A DNA stretch of 8,095 nucleotides from an uncultured Erythrobacter sp. (GTDB taxonomy: Bacteria; Pseudomonadota; Alphaproteobacteria; Sphingomonadales; Sphingomonadaceae), in the NCBI GenBank assembly GCA_947258465.1, contig CAMYIQ010000337.1, forward strand, positions 1 to 8,095. The letters run 5' to 3'. The notes under the pieces were generated by a model, which was not told the origin of the DNA, did not search any database, and was given only the letters and a program-made list of their open reading frames with translations. Of this stretch, positions 1 to 7,744 are shown in pieces (the stretch's first letter is position 1; each line of letters starts with the position of its first letter). The position numbers were made by a program, and so were the translations under genes.

Positions 1-3000
1 CCTGGGGCAGGCCCGGCACACTGGAGAAGGCGATCTGCGGATCGTAGGCCCGGCCAGTGATGTTCACGTTGACAGTAACTTCCTCGATATCCTCCGTTGC
101 CGTCAGGCGGATGACCGGATCGATCGAGGCGCCGCCGGTGAAGTCCACGCGACCGTCGCTCAGTTCGAACGACCGGCCGGCGAAACCCAGCGTTCCACGA
201 ACGAGTTCGACGTCGCCCGACACGCGAGGGGCAGTGCTGGTGCCGCTCAACCGCATATCTGCGCTCCATTCGGATTCGAGACCCATGCCCGAAACATAGA
301 GCCTTTCCGGAGCATTGAGCGCGATATCGAGCCGCAGCTGGTCGAACAGGCCGGGTTGCGGTTCGGCTGGCTCGTCGCCCGTTATCCGCTTCGGTCCGCG
401 CGGGGGCTTGAAGCGCACGCCGGTGAGTTCGGGTACCTGCGCGGAACCCTGGCGGATGATCTCGTAGCGCGTTTCGGGCAAGATGATCTCGCCCGACAGC
501 AGCGCAGTCTGCCCGGCCGCCTTGGCCAGCCGCAGATTGCCGGTCGCCGTGGCGCTCAGCGCGTCGCTGCGCGCTAGCCGCGCATCGTCCAGTGCGACCT
601 CGACATTCATCGGATAGCCGCTCGCTTCCGCCAAGCTGACATAGCCCTGCGCACTGACAGTGCCGTCTCCGGCGGTCGCGGTCAGCCGCTCGATCTCGAA
701 CCGATCACCGCTGAAGCGCCCGGCAATGGCCATGTTCGACAGCCGCGTGCCGTAGGTTTGGTTCTCGTAAGTGAGATTGCTGGCTCGGACGATGCCCGCC
801 AGTTGCGGGCTCTGCACCCGCCCGGAAAAGTCCGCCGCTACGCCGATCGGGCCCGATAGCCGCTGGTCGGGCTGGCCGACAAAGGAGAACAGCGTGTCCG
901 CGGGGCCGTTGTAGCGGATGCCGCCGTCGAGCGGCGCGGCCAGCAGCCGCGTTGTCCAGCTACCCGAACCGGGCGGCAGCGGGGTGAGAGAGGCGGTCAT
1001 TCGCCCGATCACGCTGCCCCGCCGACGCATTACGGCGCGCGCCTCGCCGCCGTTGGGCAGCAGCTTGCCGACGAAATTGATATCGACCGGCTGACTGACC
1101 GAAACCGCCGTGGTGCGGCTGAAATTGGCGATTTGAAGCCGCGCATCGGCCCGCGGGAAGGCGGCAGAATTCGCTTGGCTGAAATCGAGACTGCCGGTGG
1201 CGCGGCCGTTGATGCCAAGTCCCGGCACGAATGCGTCGATCATCGCTATATCGAGCGAGTCGAGGCGGCTCTGAAGCTTGATGCCTTTGCCGTAAGTACC
1301 CGCCAGCCGGATATTGCCGCGACCGAAATCGATCCGCGTGGGCAGCAATTCGTATTCGCCCGAGCGCGGGATGATACGCGCCGGACTGGTGGTCGCAAAG
1401 TCGATGCCGCGTACCCGCCCCTTGAGCGCGGCACGCCACAGGTCGGGCTTGAGCTCGGCATTGGCGGCAACGCGAAACGGCACGCCGCTGACGCCCTCGG
1501 CCAATACCTGCGCGTTGCCGCTGCCGTTGCGGTAGTTGATCTTCGCACGCGCGGCGTTGAGGTTGAGGCTGCCGAAGGTCGTCTGCGCCAACTGGGCGTC
1601 GGCGACAACATAGGGCTGGTCGTAGAGGATTATACGTGCGTCGACGACCGCCGAGCCGATCGCGAGATTGGCCGGACCGGGCAGCACGGTGTCGCGCGCG
1701 CGCAAATTGACCAGCGCCTGCTGATGCTGCCCCGCCGCATCGAGACGCACGACCCCTGCGACACCACGGCCGTTGGCATCGAGCTGCCCCGCGAACGGCC
1801 CCGCGGGCGTCTGCCGCAGCGATCCGGCAAAATCGATCCCGGCCAGGTTCGCGCTGTTGATGTCGAGCGTCAGCTGGCTGCCGGTGCCCAGCACCACGTC
1901 GGCAGTGAGCGGGCCGTAATCGGTATCGGCGGTCGCATCGAGCCGGTAGCCGTTTCGGGCACCGGTGATCTCCGCCCGCAGATTGGCGAGGCCGATGCCC
2001 AGATCGGGGCGCTCGGCGGTAACCACGGCCTGCGGATTGGTGAGGGTACCCGCCACCCGCACCCCGACCAGGCCATAAGCGTCGGTCACGCCATCGGCGT
2101 TGAGCGCCAATCGTCCGTCGGGCGCATAGAAGCCGCTCCCGCCGGTGATCCGCGCAGCCGGGGCGCGCAGCGACAGGTTCGAGAAGCGAATGACTCCGTC
2201 CGGTCCATAGCGCACATCGCTTGCGGCAACTGCATTGCCTCCGAGGAAGTTGCGCACGCCCTCGTTGAACAGGCTGGTCGAGCGTGCCCGGATGCGGCCC
2301 GCCAGCGCGAAACCGCCATCCTGCGACTCAAGATCGACGTCGGTCTCGATGTTGAAGATGCCGACGCTCTCGATCCTGTAATTGTCGATCTTGCCGTCGA
2401 TTGCGCCGGTGTAGAGCCCGGTTGAGGTATCGGCGAGGAGGATCAGCCCGGCATCGATCCGGTCCGAACGGATACGCATGTTGTCCGACAGGATGCGCGA
2501 GCCGTCGATTGCGAGGTCGCCCGCGAGGCGGACATTGCGCAAAGTTCCGCCCGCGACGGTGTCGAGACCCACGATTCGGGAGACGCTGGCTTCGACCGGG
2601 ATTATGATCCGGTCGGCGTCGACGGTCGCTTCGCCGCTCGCGCGCAGGTTTTCCAGCCCCATATCGTTCATGACGAGCCGGTTTGCGTTGATCGCATATT
2701 GGACACGCGGAGTGGTGAATTCGCCGTTAAGAGTAAGCAGCGCGCGCAGCCCGTTGCCCCGCAGGTTCTCCGCCATGGCCGAAGGTTTCAGCAGCACGAA
2801 GGCCAGCTTGAGTTCCTCGAAGCTGTTGTCCGACAAATCGACCAGCCCATTGGTGTTGAGGCGGAAGGCGTCGCTGCTGAGGTTGCCCGCGAGCGTCGCG
2901 CGGCGCTCGTCGAGCGCGGCGGTCATGTCGATATTCATCACCGGGCCGAGCAGGGCGGAGGTTGGCCCCTCAAACAGCCGCGCAATGCGTGTCGGACCGC

Positions 3001-3835
3001 GTACGGCGAAGGTTCCATCGCGCGCAGCCAGGCGCAACCGGGCTAATTCGCTGCCGTCGAGGTTGGCGTCGAGCCGCCCGTTCCACGCTTCCCAGCTGCC
3101 CTTGCCATTGAGGCGGATGCGGACCGGCTCGGTCAGGCCGGCCATTGCCGCTAGCACGCCGTCACCGGGTGCATTCAGGTCGAGGTCGAGATCAAGCTTG
3201 TTTTCCTCGGGCACGGCGTCGAGCAGCAGCGTGATGCGGTCGCCCCCTGCACGGCCTTGGGCCGCTATGGTCGCGGCATCGAATCTGGCCTGCGCGCGAC
3301 CGTCGGCAATATGCGCCTCGCCCGCGAGCGACGCCACCCGGCGCTCGCCGCTGACCGGCGCTTCGGCGACGAAGCTGTCAATCTGGAGCGTGCCGATATC
3401 GATGTCGTAATCGGGCAGCAGCGGATCTTCGGATGGCGGCGTCTCGTTGAATTCGGGCAGGCGCTGCAGCGTTACCAGCCGCGATGTCAGCGAACGAATA
3501 TCGATATGGCTGTTGATGAAGGCGAACGGGCGCCAGTCCATCCGCATTTCTGGCGAGGTCAGGAAGGTGCCTTTGGGATCGGATAGCGATACGTCGTGCA
3601 GGATCATTTCGCCATAGAGCGAACCCTCGATCCGCCCGACATCGATTTCCATCCCGTTCTCAAACTCCAGCGCGCCGATCTGGTCCGCGACGAACCGTTT
3701 GCCCGGACCGGTGTTGAGGCCGATCAGAAGCGCCGCCACCAGCAGCACCAAGCCGCCGACCACGATCGCGCTCCATTTCGCGACGATCCGCGCGCGGTTG
3801 CGGCGGGGCGGTTCGATCTGCGTGTCTTCGGCCAT
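1..3835 (-). CDS. tamB: TamB, translocation/assembly module subunit (DUF490), C-terminus cut by window edge
   Basis: TamB is an inner-membrane-anchored, periplasm-spanning protein that partners TamA in outer-membrane assembly and lipid transport. The frame is open from ATG at 3835 to the left edge: 1278 codons with no stop. Residues 1-20 are basic and polar (PPRRNRAR), residues 21-40 form one hydrophobic anchor, and the rest is a long run of alternating beta-strand-like repeats rich in DG, NG and GxL, as expected of the AsmA/TamB beta-taco fold. The C-terminal TamB domain is recognisable at residues 1218-1235 (FAGRSFELSDGRVDFTGG), followed by IDP, ITGRAYDPQI and a terminal PGLPQ. In relatives this last motif leads into a final block of roughly 100-130 residues, which is missing here because of the window edge. 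I found no cysteine codon in the visible part. The start is fixed by the one-base overlap with the tamA stop. Seen: frame, anchor and motifs. Known: family role. Inferred: partnership with the adjacent TamA. Confidence 0.93.
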   Translation of the reverse strand, partial: MAEDTQIEPPRRNRARIVAKWSAIVVGGLVLLVAALLIGLNTGPGKRFVADQIGALEFENGMEIDVGRIEGSLYGEMILHDVSLSDPKGTFLTSPEMRMDWRPFAFINSHIDIRSLTSRLVTLQRLPEFNETPPSEDPLLPDYDIDIGTLQIDSFVAEAPVSGERRVASLAGEAHIADGRAQARFDAATIAAQGRAGGDRITLLLDAVPEENKLDLDLDLNAPGDGVLAAMAGLTEPVRIRLNGKGSWEAWNGRLDANLDGSELARLRLAARDGTFAVRGPTRIARLFEGPTSALLGPVMNIDMTAALDERRATLAGNLSSDAFRLNTNGLVDLSDNSFEELKLAFVLLKPSAMAENLRGNGLRALLTLNGEFTTPRVQYAINANRLVMNDMGLENLRASGEATVDADRIIIPVEASVSRIVGLDTVAGGTLRNVRLAGDLAIDGSRILSDNMRIRSDRIDAGLILLADTSTGLYTGAIDGKIDNYRIESVGIFNIETDVDLESQDGGFALAGRIRARSTSLFNEGVRNFLGGNAVAASDVRYGPDGVIRFSNLSLRAPAARITGGSGFYAPDGRLALNADGVTDAYGLVGVRVAGTLTNPQAVVTAERPDLGIGLANLRAEITGARNGYRLDATADTDYGPLTADVVLGTGSQLTLDINSANLAGIDFAGSLRQTPAGPFAGQLDANGRGVAGVVRLDAAGQHQQALVNLRARDTVLPGPANLAIGSAVVDARIILYDQPYVVADAQLAQTTFGSLNLNAARAKINYRNGSGNAQVLAEGVSGVPFRVAANAELKPDLWRAALKGRVRGIDFATTSPARIIPRSGEYELLPTRIDFGRGNIRLAGTYGKGIKLQSRLDSLDIAMIDAFVPGLGINGRATGSLDFSQANSAAFPRADARLQIANFSRTTAVSVSQPVDINFVGKLLPNGGEARAVMRRRGSVIGRMTASLTPLPPGSGSWTTRLLAAPLDGGIRYNGPADTLFSFVGQPDQRLSGPIGVAADFSGRVQSPQLAGIVRASNLTYENQTYGTRLSNMAIAGRFSGDRFEIERLTATAGDGTVSAQGYVSLAEASGYPMNVEVALDDARLARSDALSATATGNLRLAKAAGQTALLSGEIILPETRYEIIRQGSAQVPELTGVRFKPPRGPKRITGDEPAEPQPGLFDQLRLDIALNAPERLYVSGMGLESEWSADMRLSGTSTAPRVSGDVELVRGTLGFAGRSFELSDGRVDFTGGASIDPVIRLTATEDIEEVTVNVNITGRAYDPQIAFSSVPGLPQ

Positions 3836-3837
3836 CA
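3833..3837 (-). other. Overlapping tamA stop / tamB start (TGATG)
   Basis: Read on the minus strand, the tamA stop TGA (3837-3835) shares its final A with the tamB ATG (3835-3833). A purine-rich GGGCAGG stretch lies a few bases upstream inside tamA and can act as a weak ribosome binding site. A one-base overlap of this kind is typical of translational coupling, so the two proteins are probably made in linked amounts from a single mRNA. Confidence 0.85.
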
Positions 3838-6183
3838 GAACGCCTGCCCGATCGAGACGTAAACTGCGAACTTGCTCTCGCCCTCGCGCCGGTCGAGCGG
3901 CATCGCGACATCGAGCCGTAGCGGGCCGAAATTGGTGTAGTAGCGCCCGCCCACGCCGGCACCGAAACGCAAATCGCTGAAATCGGGCACGGTGCTTTCA
4001 TAGACCTGCCCGACATCGACGAAACCGACGACGCCAAAATTGCCGAAGCGATAGCGCACTTCGGCCGCCGCTTCGTTGAGACTGCGCCCGCCAAGCGGCC
4101 GGTAGATGAGCGGCGCTTCCTCGTCCGGTTCGTCCGGATCGGGTTCGAAATCCGGATCGGGATAAACGACGCGCGGGCCCAATTGCTGGTAACCGAAGCC
4201 GCGCACCGATCCGCCGCCACCGCTGTAAAATCGGCGCGAGGGCGCGAGATCCAAGCGCTCGATGCCTTGGATGGTCCCGACGCGCACACGACCCGCCAGC
4301 GTGATCGCGTCGGTCGGCGAGAAATAGGCCGATCCGTCCACCCGCGCGCGGACATAGGGCGTGAAGCCGTCCTCCAGCGAGCCCTCAGGTTCGACCAGCG
4401 CGGTGACGCGGAAACCCTCGCGCGCATCGAGCAGGCTGTCGGTACGATCGATTCCGATCTGGCCGATCAGCCCGCCGATGAAGAAGGTGCGCCGATCGAG
4501 TTCTCCGAGAGCTAAATCGTAATCCTGTTCGTTGGTGCCGATCAGTTGCGCGCCGTAGGCATAGGTGAAGGGCTTCTGCCAGATATTGGTCGAATCGTAG
4601 CTCACCAGCGCAGACAGGCGTCCGGTGAACGCCTCGTAGGCGTCGTAGTTGCTGTGCAGCGCCTCCGCGGACGCCTGGAAGGTGCGATCACGCCTGCCCG
4701 CGTTGGAGCGGCGGAATGTCAGCCCCGCCCCTTGTTCCTGCGTCCCCGCCACGGCGCGGGCGATTAACGCGCCTTCGGGCGGAAACAGATTGCGGTGAGT
4801 CCAGTTGCCTTCGATCCTGAAGCCTTGTCCCGTCCCAAAGCCCGCGCTTCCGGCCAGGGTGCGCGGCGGCCCGGCATCCTGCTCGACGAGGATGGTGGCG
4901 TATTCGGTGCCGTCGCCCGCCGGTTCTCCGCTCTGTTCGGGCAGCACCGAGACGGTACTGAACAGGCCCGTCGCGACCAGCGCCTTCCGCAAATCGTCGA
5001 CCATCCGGCTGTCGTAGAGCTCGCCGCGCTCGAAGCGCGCCAGCACCTCGACATGCTCGGCATCGAAGGCCAGGTTGCCGGTGGTGCGGATCTCGCCGAA
5101 GCGCGAACGTGGCCCGGTGACGACCGGCAAGGTATAAACCCCGTCGCCGGTTTCCTGATCGAGCAGAATGTCGCGCTGGCCGATCTCGGCGAAGGGGTAG
5201 CCGTTTTCCGGCAGCGTCACCGCCACCTGCGCCTCCGCTCCCTGCACCCGCGCGGCGACGATCGGTTCGCCTACTTGCAGTGCCAGATTGTCACGGATCA
5301 GGTTAGCTGGCTCGGTAGGCGGCGCATCAATCACGATGTCCGAGAAAACATAGCGTGGCCCCGGCAAGACATCGATCACTGCAGTCAATGGCTGTCCGCC
5401 CGTTTCATTCGATCGATCAACGCGCGTCGTGGCGCGTGCCTCGTACCAACCTTCCGCGGCAAGGATGCGTTGCATCAAGGCGCTGTCCTCGGTCAGTCTG
5501 GCCGAAACCTGCGCGACATTGGCAGCCTCTCCGGCGCCGTCCTCGAGCGCAGACAAATCATCGAACTGCCCGCGCAGGCTCGTGTCCGTTTGTTCATCGG
5601 CCGCATCGAGTCCGTTCACCTGAACCGAGTAGGCGATCTCGACGACCTCCTCGTCGCTCTCGTCCTGAGCGAACTCGACGGGCTCCACTTCGAACTGTTC
5701 AAGCGGCGGAAGGGGAACCACCAATTCGGCATCACGGACCGGAGCATCGCCGATTTCTTCGACCGTCTCGCCGTCAGCCAGAGCAGGGTCGTTGAGTGGC
5801 GGCGCCTCGCCCGCGGCCGGATTGCCATCGGGCTGCGCCGCGGCGATCCGGCGCTCGAATTCCTCGATCGACTCGAGCGGTGAGTCGAGTTCAGGATCGG
5901 AAAGCGGGTCCAGTTCCGGTATCGTGTCCTCGAATTCCTCATCGGTTATTACGGGGCCAAGTTCGGGCAGGTCCGCGTCGGCAGGAGGAACTGGAACGGG
6001 AGGCTCTGAAGGATCACCACCCGTCGGCTCGACATCCTGTGCCAGCGTTGGGTTAGCAACGATAGCGAGCGCGCATGCAAGCATGGAGACAGCATAAGGC
6101 CGAACCGGGGCACGATTTTTTCGCGGAGGTGTTTGAACAAGAGGCGAATTATCGACGACCATAGAAAGCGACCCAAGGTGCAT
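3835..6183 (-). CDS. tamA: TamA, Omp85-family outer-membrane beta-barrel with POTRA domains
   Basis: TamA is the outer-membrane half of the TamAB module. At 782 aa it is longer than E. coli TamA (about 577 aa). Numbering from the first ATG, residues 21-48 are a Sec signal peptide: a basic stretch with RKNR, a hydrophobic core MLACALAIVA, and likely cleavage after TLA at 48. Residues 51-183 are an acidic, proline-rich linker. POTRA-like repeats follow at about 185-275, 277-355 and 358-435. The barrel occupies about 443-782, with the Omp85 loop-6 motif VRGF at 660-663 preceded by a GGGG run. It ends in Phe, the usual outer-membrane C-terminal signal. An acidic insertion lies at 673-690, just after VRGF. 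The mature part has no cysteine. The start is uncertain: ATG 6183, ATG 6162 (residue 8) and ATG 6084 (residue 34) are in frame, none has a clear Shine-Dalgarno, and 6084 would remove the basic n-region. The start chosen overlaps the divergent yihY start. A BamA paralogue is possible, but adjacency to tamB favours TamA. Confidence 0.93.
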   Translation of the reverse strand: MHLGSLSMVVDNSPLVQTPPRKNRAPVRPYAVSMLACALAIVANPTLAQDVEPTGGDPSEPPVPVPPADADLPELGPVITDEEFEDTIPELDPLSDPELDSPLESIEEFERRIAAAQPDGNPAAGEAPPLNDPALADGETVEEIGDAPVRDAELVVPLPPLEQFEVEPVEFAQDESDEEVVEIAYSVQVNGLDAADEQTDTSLRGQFDDLSALEDGAGEAANVAQVSARLTEDSALMQRILAAEGWYEARATTRVDRSNETGGQPLTAVIDVLPGPRYVFSDIVIDAPPTEPANLIRDNLALQVGEPIVAARVQGAEAQVAVTLPENGYPFAEIGQRDILLDQETGDGVYTLPVVTGPRSRFGEIRTTGNLAFDAEHVEVLARFERGELYDSRMVDDLRKALVATGLFSTVSVLPEQSGEPAGDGTEYATILVEQDAGPPRTLAGSAGFGTGQGFRIEGNWTHRNLFPPEGALIARAVAGTQEQGAGLTFRRSNAGRRDRTFQASAEALHSNYDAYEAFTGRLSALVSYDSTNIWQKPFTYAYGAQLIGTNEQDYDLALGELDRRTFFIGGLIGQIGIDRTDSLLDAREGFRVTALVEPEGSLEDGFTPYVRARVDGSAYFSPTDAITLAGRVRVGTIQGIERLDLAPSRRFYSGGGGSVRGFGYQQLGPRVVYPDPDFEPDPDEPDEEAPLIYRPLGGRSLNEAAAEVRYRFGNFGVVGFVDVGQVYESTVPDFSDLRFGAGVGGRYYTNFGPLRLDVAMPLDRREGESKFAVYVSIGQAF

Positions 6184-6309
6184 AACGAAGGACTAACCGG
6201 ATCATCGCCAAGCGGTCGGCAAGCCTCAGATGAGGCCGATAATCCCACCCATGGTGCAAGTTCATCACCCAAACACGCTCCCGGCGCAACTGCAAAAAGC
6301 CCTTGGCAG
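6084..6309. promoter_or_regulatory. Divergent 5' region between tamA and yihY (starts unresolved)
   Basis: The promoters of both the tamAB operon and the divergent yihY gene must lie in or near this stretch, because their predicted starts abut or overlap. Candidate tamA starts are ATG at 6183, 6162 and 6084 (minus strand). Candidate yihY starts are TTG at 6133, GTG at 6178 and ATG at 6310 (plus strand). A GGAGGT at 6125-6130 precedes TTG 6133, but at a spacing of only two bases, which is too close for a normal ribosome binding site. I looked for -35/-10 pairs on both strands and saw none good enough to mark. The regulatory role is inferred from gene arrangement, not from recognised boxes. Confidence 0.4.
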
Positions 6310-7305
6310 ATGCCAAAAGCTGCTTGGAAACAGATTCTTAGGCGTGTGTGGACTATGTGGGGATTTCACAATCTGTCTCTTTTGGGCGCTGGTGTGGCTT
6401 TTTTCACCTTCCTTGCGCTCACGCCGCTCATCGCCGCGACCGTAATGGTTTATGGATTGGTTGGGGACGTCGAAACCGTCCAGAGACAGATGCGGTCCAT
6501 TGAACTGGTCCCGCGCGAAGCGGCGGCGGTCATCGAAAATCAGTTGCTCAGCGTCGTCACGGCGAATGCCGGAGTGACCGGGCTGGCACTCGCCATTGCG
6601 TTGGGTTTCGCAGTATTCGGAGGGATGCGTGCCGCCAACGGGCTGATTGGCGCACTCAACATCATCAACGAAGAGCACGAGACACGGGGCATCATTTCGC
6701 TGAATTTTCGTGCGGCGGCGCTTACGTTGGCAGCGATTTTCGTGGCATTGACAGGATTAATCAGCAGCGGAATGTTCGCCTGGTTGCAAATGCAAGCCGG
6801 TAATCTGCTCGGGGAAGCAGCCGCATTTGCAATCAAGTGTCTGACTTGGATCGCATCAATCCTGTTTGGGAGTGCCGGTTTTGCTCTCATTATGCGCTAC
6901 GGCCCGGACCGAGAACCGGCCCGATGGCTATGGCTCGCTCCCGGAGCGATCGCCGCGACGCTGCTCTGGATCGTGGTCTCGTTTGGATTTTCGTTCTACG
7001 TAGCTTATGTCAGCGACTACAACGCTACGTATGGGTCGTTGTCCGCTATCGTAGTTTTTCTGATGTGGCTTTTTCTGTCCGCATATGGCGTTCTGGGTGG
7101 TGCGTTGCTGAACGCCGAGATCGAGCGCCAAACAACGGTCGACACGACGACCGGTCAGGAAATGCCGATTGGAGAACGGGGCGCGGTTCTCGCCGATTTG
7201 GCCGAAGGCGGGCTCTCCATTAGCCAGTGGATGGAAAAGGCAGAACGTCGTGCCGTCCGCCGTCACTTGCGATCTCATAAGATCAAGTCCTCGTTCAGGA
7301 ATTGA
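6133..7305 (+). CDS. yihY: YihY/BrkB (UPF0761) family integral inner-membrane protein
   Basis: This is a polytopic membrane protein of the YihY/BrkB family, formerly mislabelled ribonuclease BN. Its function is not well defined; members have been suggested to act in envelope or transport processes. Six hydrophobic segments are visible at about residues 86-108, 148-168, 191-216, 233-256, 268-290 and 303-327. The family core shows as LSLLGAGVAFFTFLAL after a Trp-rich amphipathic helix, and as ATYGSLSAIVVFLMWLFLSA followed by GALLNAEIE near the end. The C-terminal 60 residues are hydrophilic and basic. The start is doubtful: 6133 is a TTG overlapping tamA by up to 51 bases, GTG 6178 is an alternative, and the first ATG (6310, residue 60) opens MPKAAW. 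The SPWQMP motif at 56-61 matches what I recall of sphingomonad homologues and argues that coding begins before 6310. Residues 1-55 look disordered. GC content is visibly lower than in tamAB. Its orientation is divergent from tamAB, so it is a separate transcription unit. Confidence 0.88.
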   Translation: MNKRRIIDDHRKRPKVHNEGLTGSSPSGRQASDEADNPTHGASSSPKHAPGATAKSPWQMPKAAWKQILRRVWTMWGFHNLSLLGAGVAFFTFLALTPLIAATVMVYGLVGDVETVQRQMRSIELVPREAAAVIENQLLSVVTANAGVTGLALAIALGFAVFGGMRAANGLIGALNIINEEHETRGIISLNFRAAALTLAAIFVALTGLISSGMFAWLQMQAGNLLGEAAAFAIKCLTWIASILFGSAGFALIMRYGPDREPARWLWLAPGAIAATLLWIVVSFGFSFYVAYVSDYNATYGSLSAIVVFLMWLFLSAYGVLGGALLNAEIERQTTVDTTTGQEMPIGERGAVLADLAEGGLSISQWMEKAERRAVRRHLRSHKIKSSFRN

Positions 7306-7386
7306 GGCGATGGGTGTCTACCCTTTGCGACGTTTGGCCAGGAAGGTTCGCCCGAGATGACAATTTAGGGGCCGTTTGCGGTCAGT

Positions 7387-7410
7387 CCGCTTTGGGTCGA
7401 CGCGAAGCGG
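7387..7410. repeat. Small inverted repeat CCGCTT ... AAGCGG
   Basis: CCGCTT (7387-7392) and AAGCGG (7405-7410) form a six-base inverted repeat around a 12-base centre. The surrounding text (CCGCTTTGGGTCGACGCGAAGCGG and the following CTGCCGTTCGGCTAACG) reminds me of dispersed intergenic repeats with CCGCTTT/AAAGCGG cores in sphingomonad genomes. That resemblance is from memory, and only one copy is present in this window, so repeat status is a guess. Confidence 0.2.
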
Positions 7411-7534
7411 GTAGCTGCCGTTCGGCTAACGACCCAGTATCGGTCATTCGACGGTTGATCTCCAATCCCGAAAGGAAACCTCGTGATACCTTCGGCGGTT
7501 GTAGGCCGTGCCACACGCTGCAGCCAATTAGGGT

Positions 7535-7726
7535 GCGGCCGCCGACGGATCGATGACCTACCTGGAAGACCACCCAGCGATGATGGTGGACGCCAAGACT
7601 ACCTATATCGTGATCGGCCGCGCGAGCCACAATGAGGCAACTACATCGCCAACCGCAAGAAGGTGGCCGACGCGCTCGAGTTGCGCTCGGGTGAGCGACA
7701 GACGGCGTCGAACGATCTACGTAGCT
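7535..7726 (+). pseudogene. Possible decayed coding fragment with a frame switch, unidentified
   Basis: From 7535 the plus strand reads with GC-rich, gene-like codons (GSMTYLEDHPAMMVDAKTTY, then IVIGRASHNE) up to about 7636. From 7636 the +1-shifted neighbouring frame continues with equally gene-like text (GNYIANRKKVADALELRSGE, then RQTASNDLRS) to about 7726. The first frame is preceded by a TAG and its start has no ribosome binding site. The second frame is blocked by TGA immediately before 7636, so neither half makes sense alone. This is what a small gene with an indel near 7636 would look like. I do not recognise the family. It could equally be chance open sequence in GC-rich DNA. Confidence 0.25.
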
Positions 7727-7744
7727 GTGAATTTAGACCAGAAC

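Larger units (their letters stand above)
7306..7744. other. Intergenic stretch without an intact gene
   Basis: Between the yihY stop and the terminator hairpin I can support no complete gene. Open frames here are short, lack recognisable domains, and either cross the hairpin or run antisense to the protease gene. The left part contains a small GGGT/ACCC hairpin at 7311-7322 followed by TTT, too weak to call the yihY terminator, and an imperfect CCGCTT/AAGCGG inverted repeat. The right part contains a possible decayed coding fragment, listed separately. No tRNA-like fold, CRISPR repeat or insertion-sequence end was seen. Confidence 0.6.

Noticed and set aside
1133..2425. A 430-codon open frame on the plus strand opposite tamB
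   Set aside because: It is antisense to a clearly coding TamB frame, has an Arg/Ala/Gly/Asp-rich composition with no domain pattern, and is the kind of long shadow frame expected opposite high-GC genes.
2478..3410. A 310-codon Ser/Arg/Ala-rich plus-strand frame opposite the N-terminal part of tamB
   Set aside because: Its composition is typical of the complement of a GC-rich gene, with no start context or motif; TamB coding in this stretch is well supported.
4795..5883. A 362-codon open frame on the plus strand opposite tamA
   Set aside because: It is antisense to recognised POTRA and barrel sequence and has no recognisable domain; a GC-rich shadow.
6060..6087. Lipoprotein-like MLAC in the TamA signal peptide
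   Set aside because: The position before -1 does not fit a good lipobox, the hydrophobic core continues well past the cysteine, and a better signal peptidase I site (TLA before QD) follows. Omp85 barrels are not lipoproteins.
6125..6135. GGAGGT followed by TTG as a strong yihY start
   Set aside because: The spacing is only two bases, too short for a functional Shine-Dalgarno, and the same bases encode conserved-looking signal-peptide residues of tamA on the other strand. The SD match is probably chance, so the start stays open.
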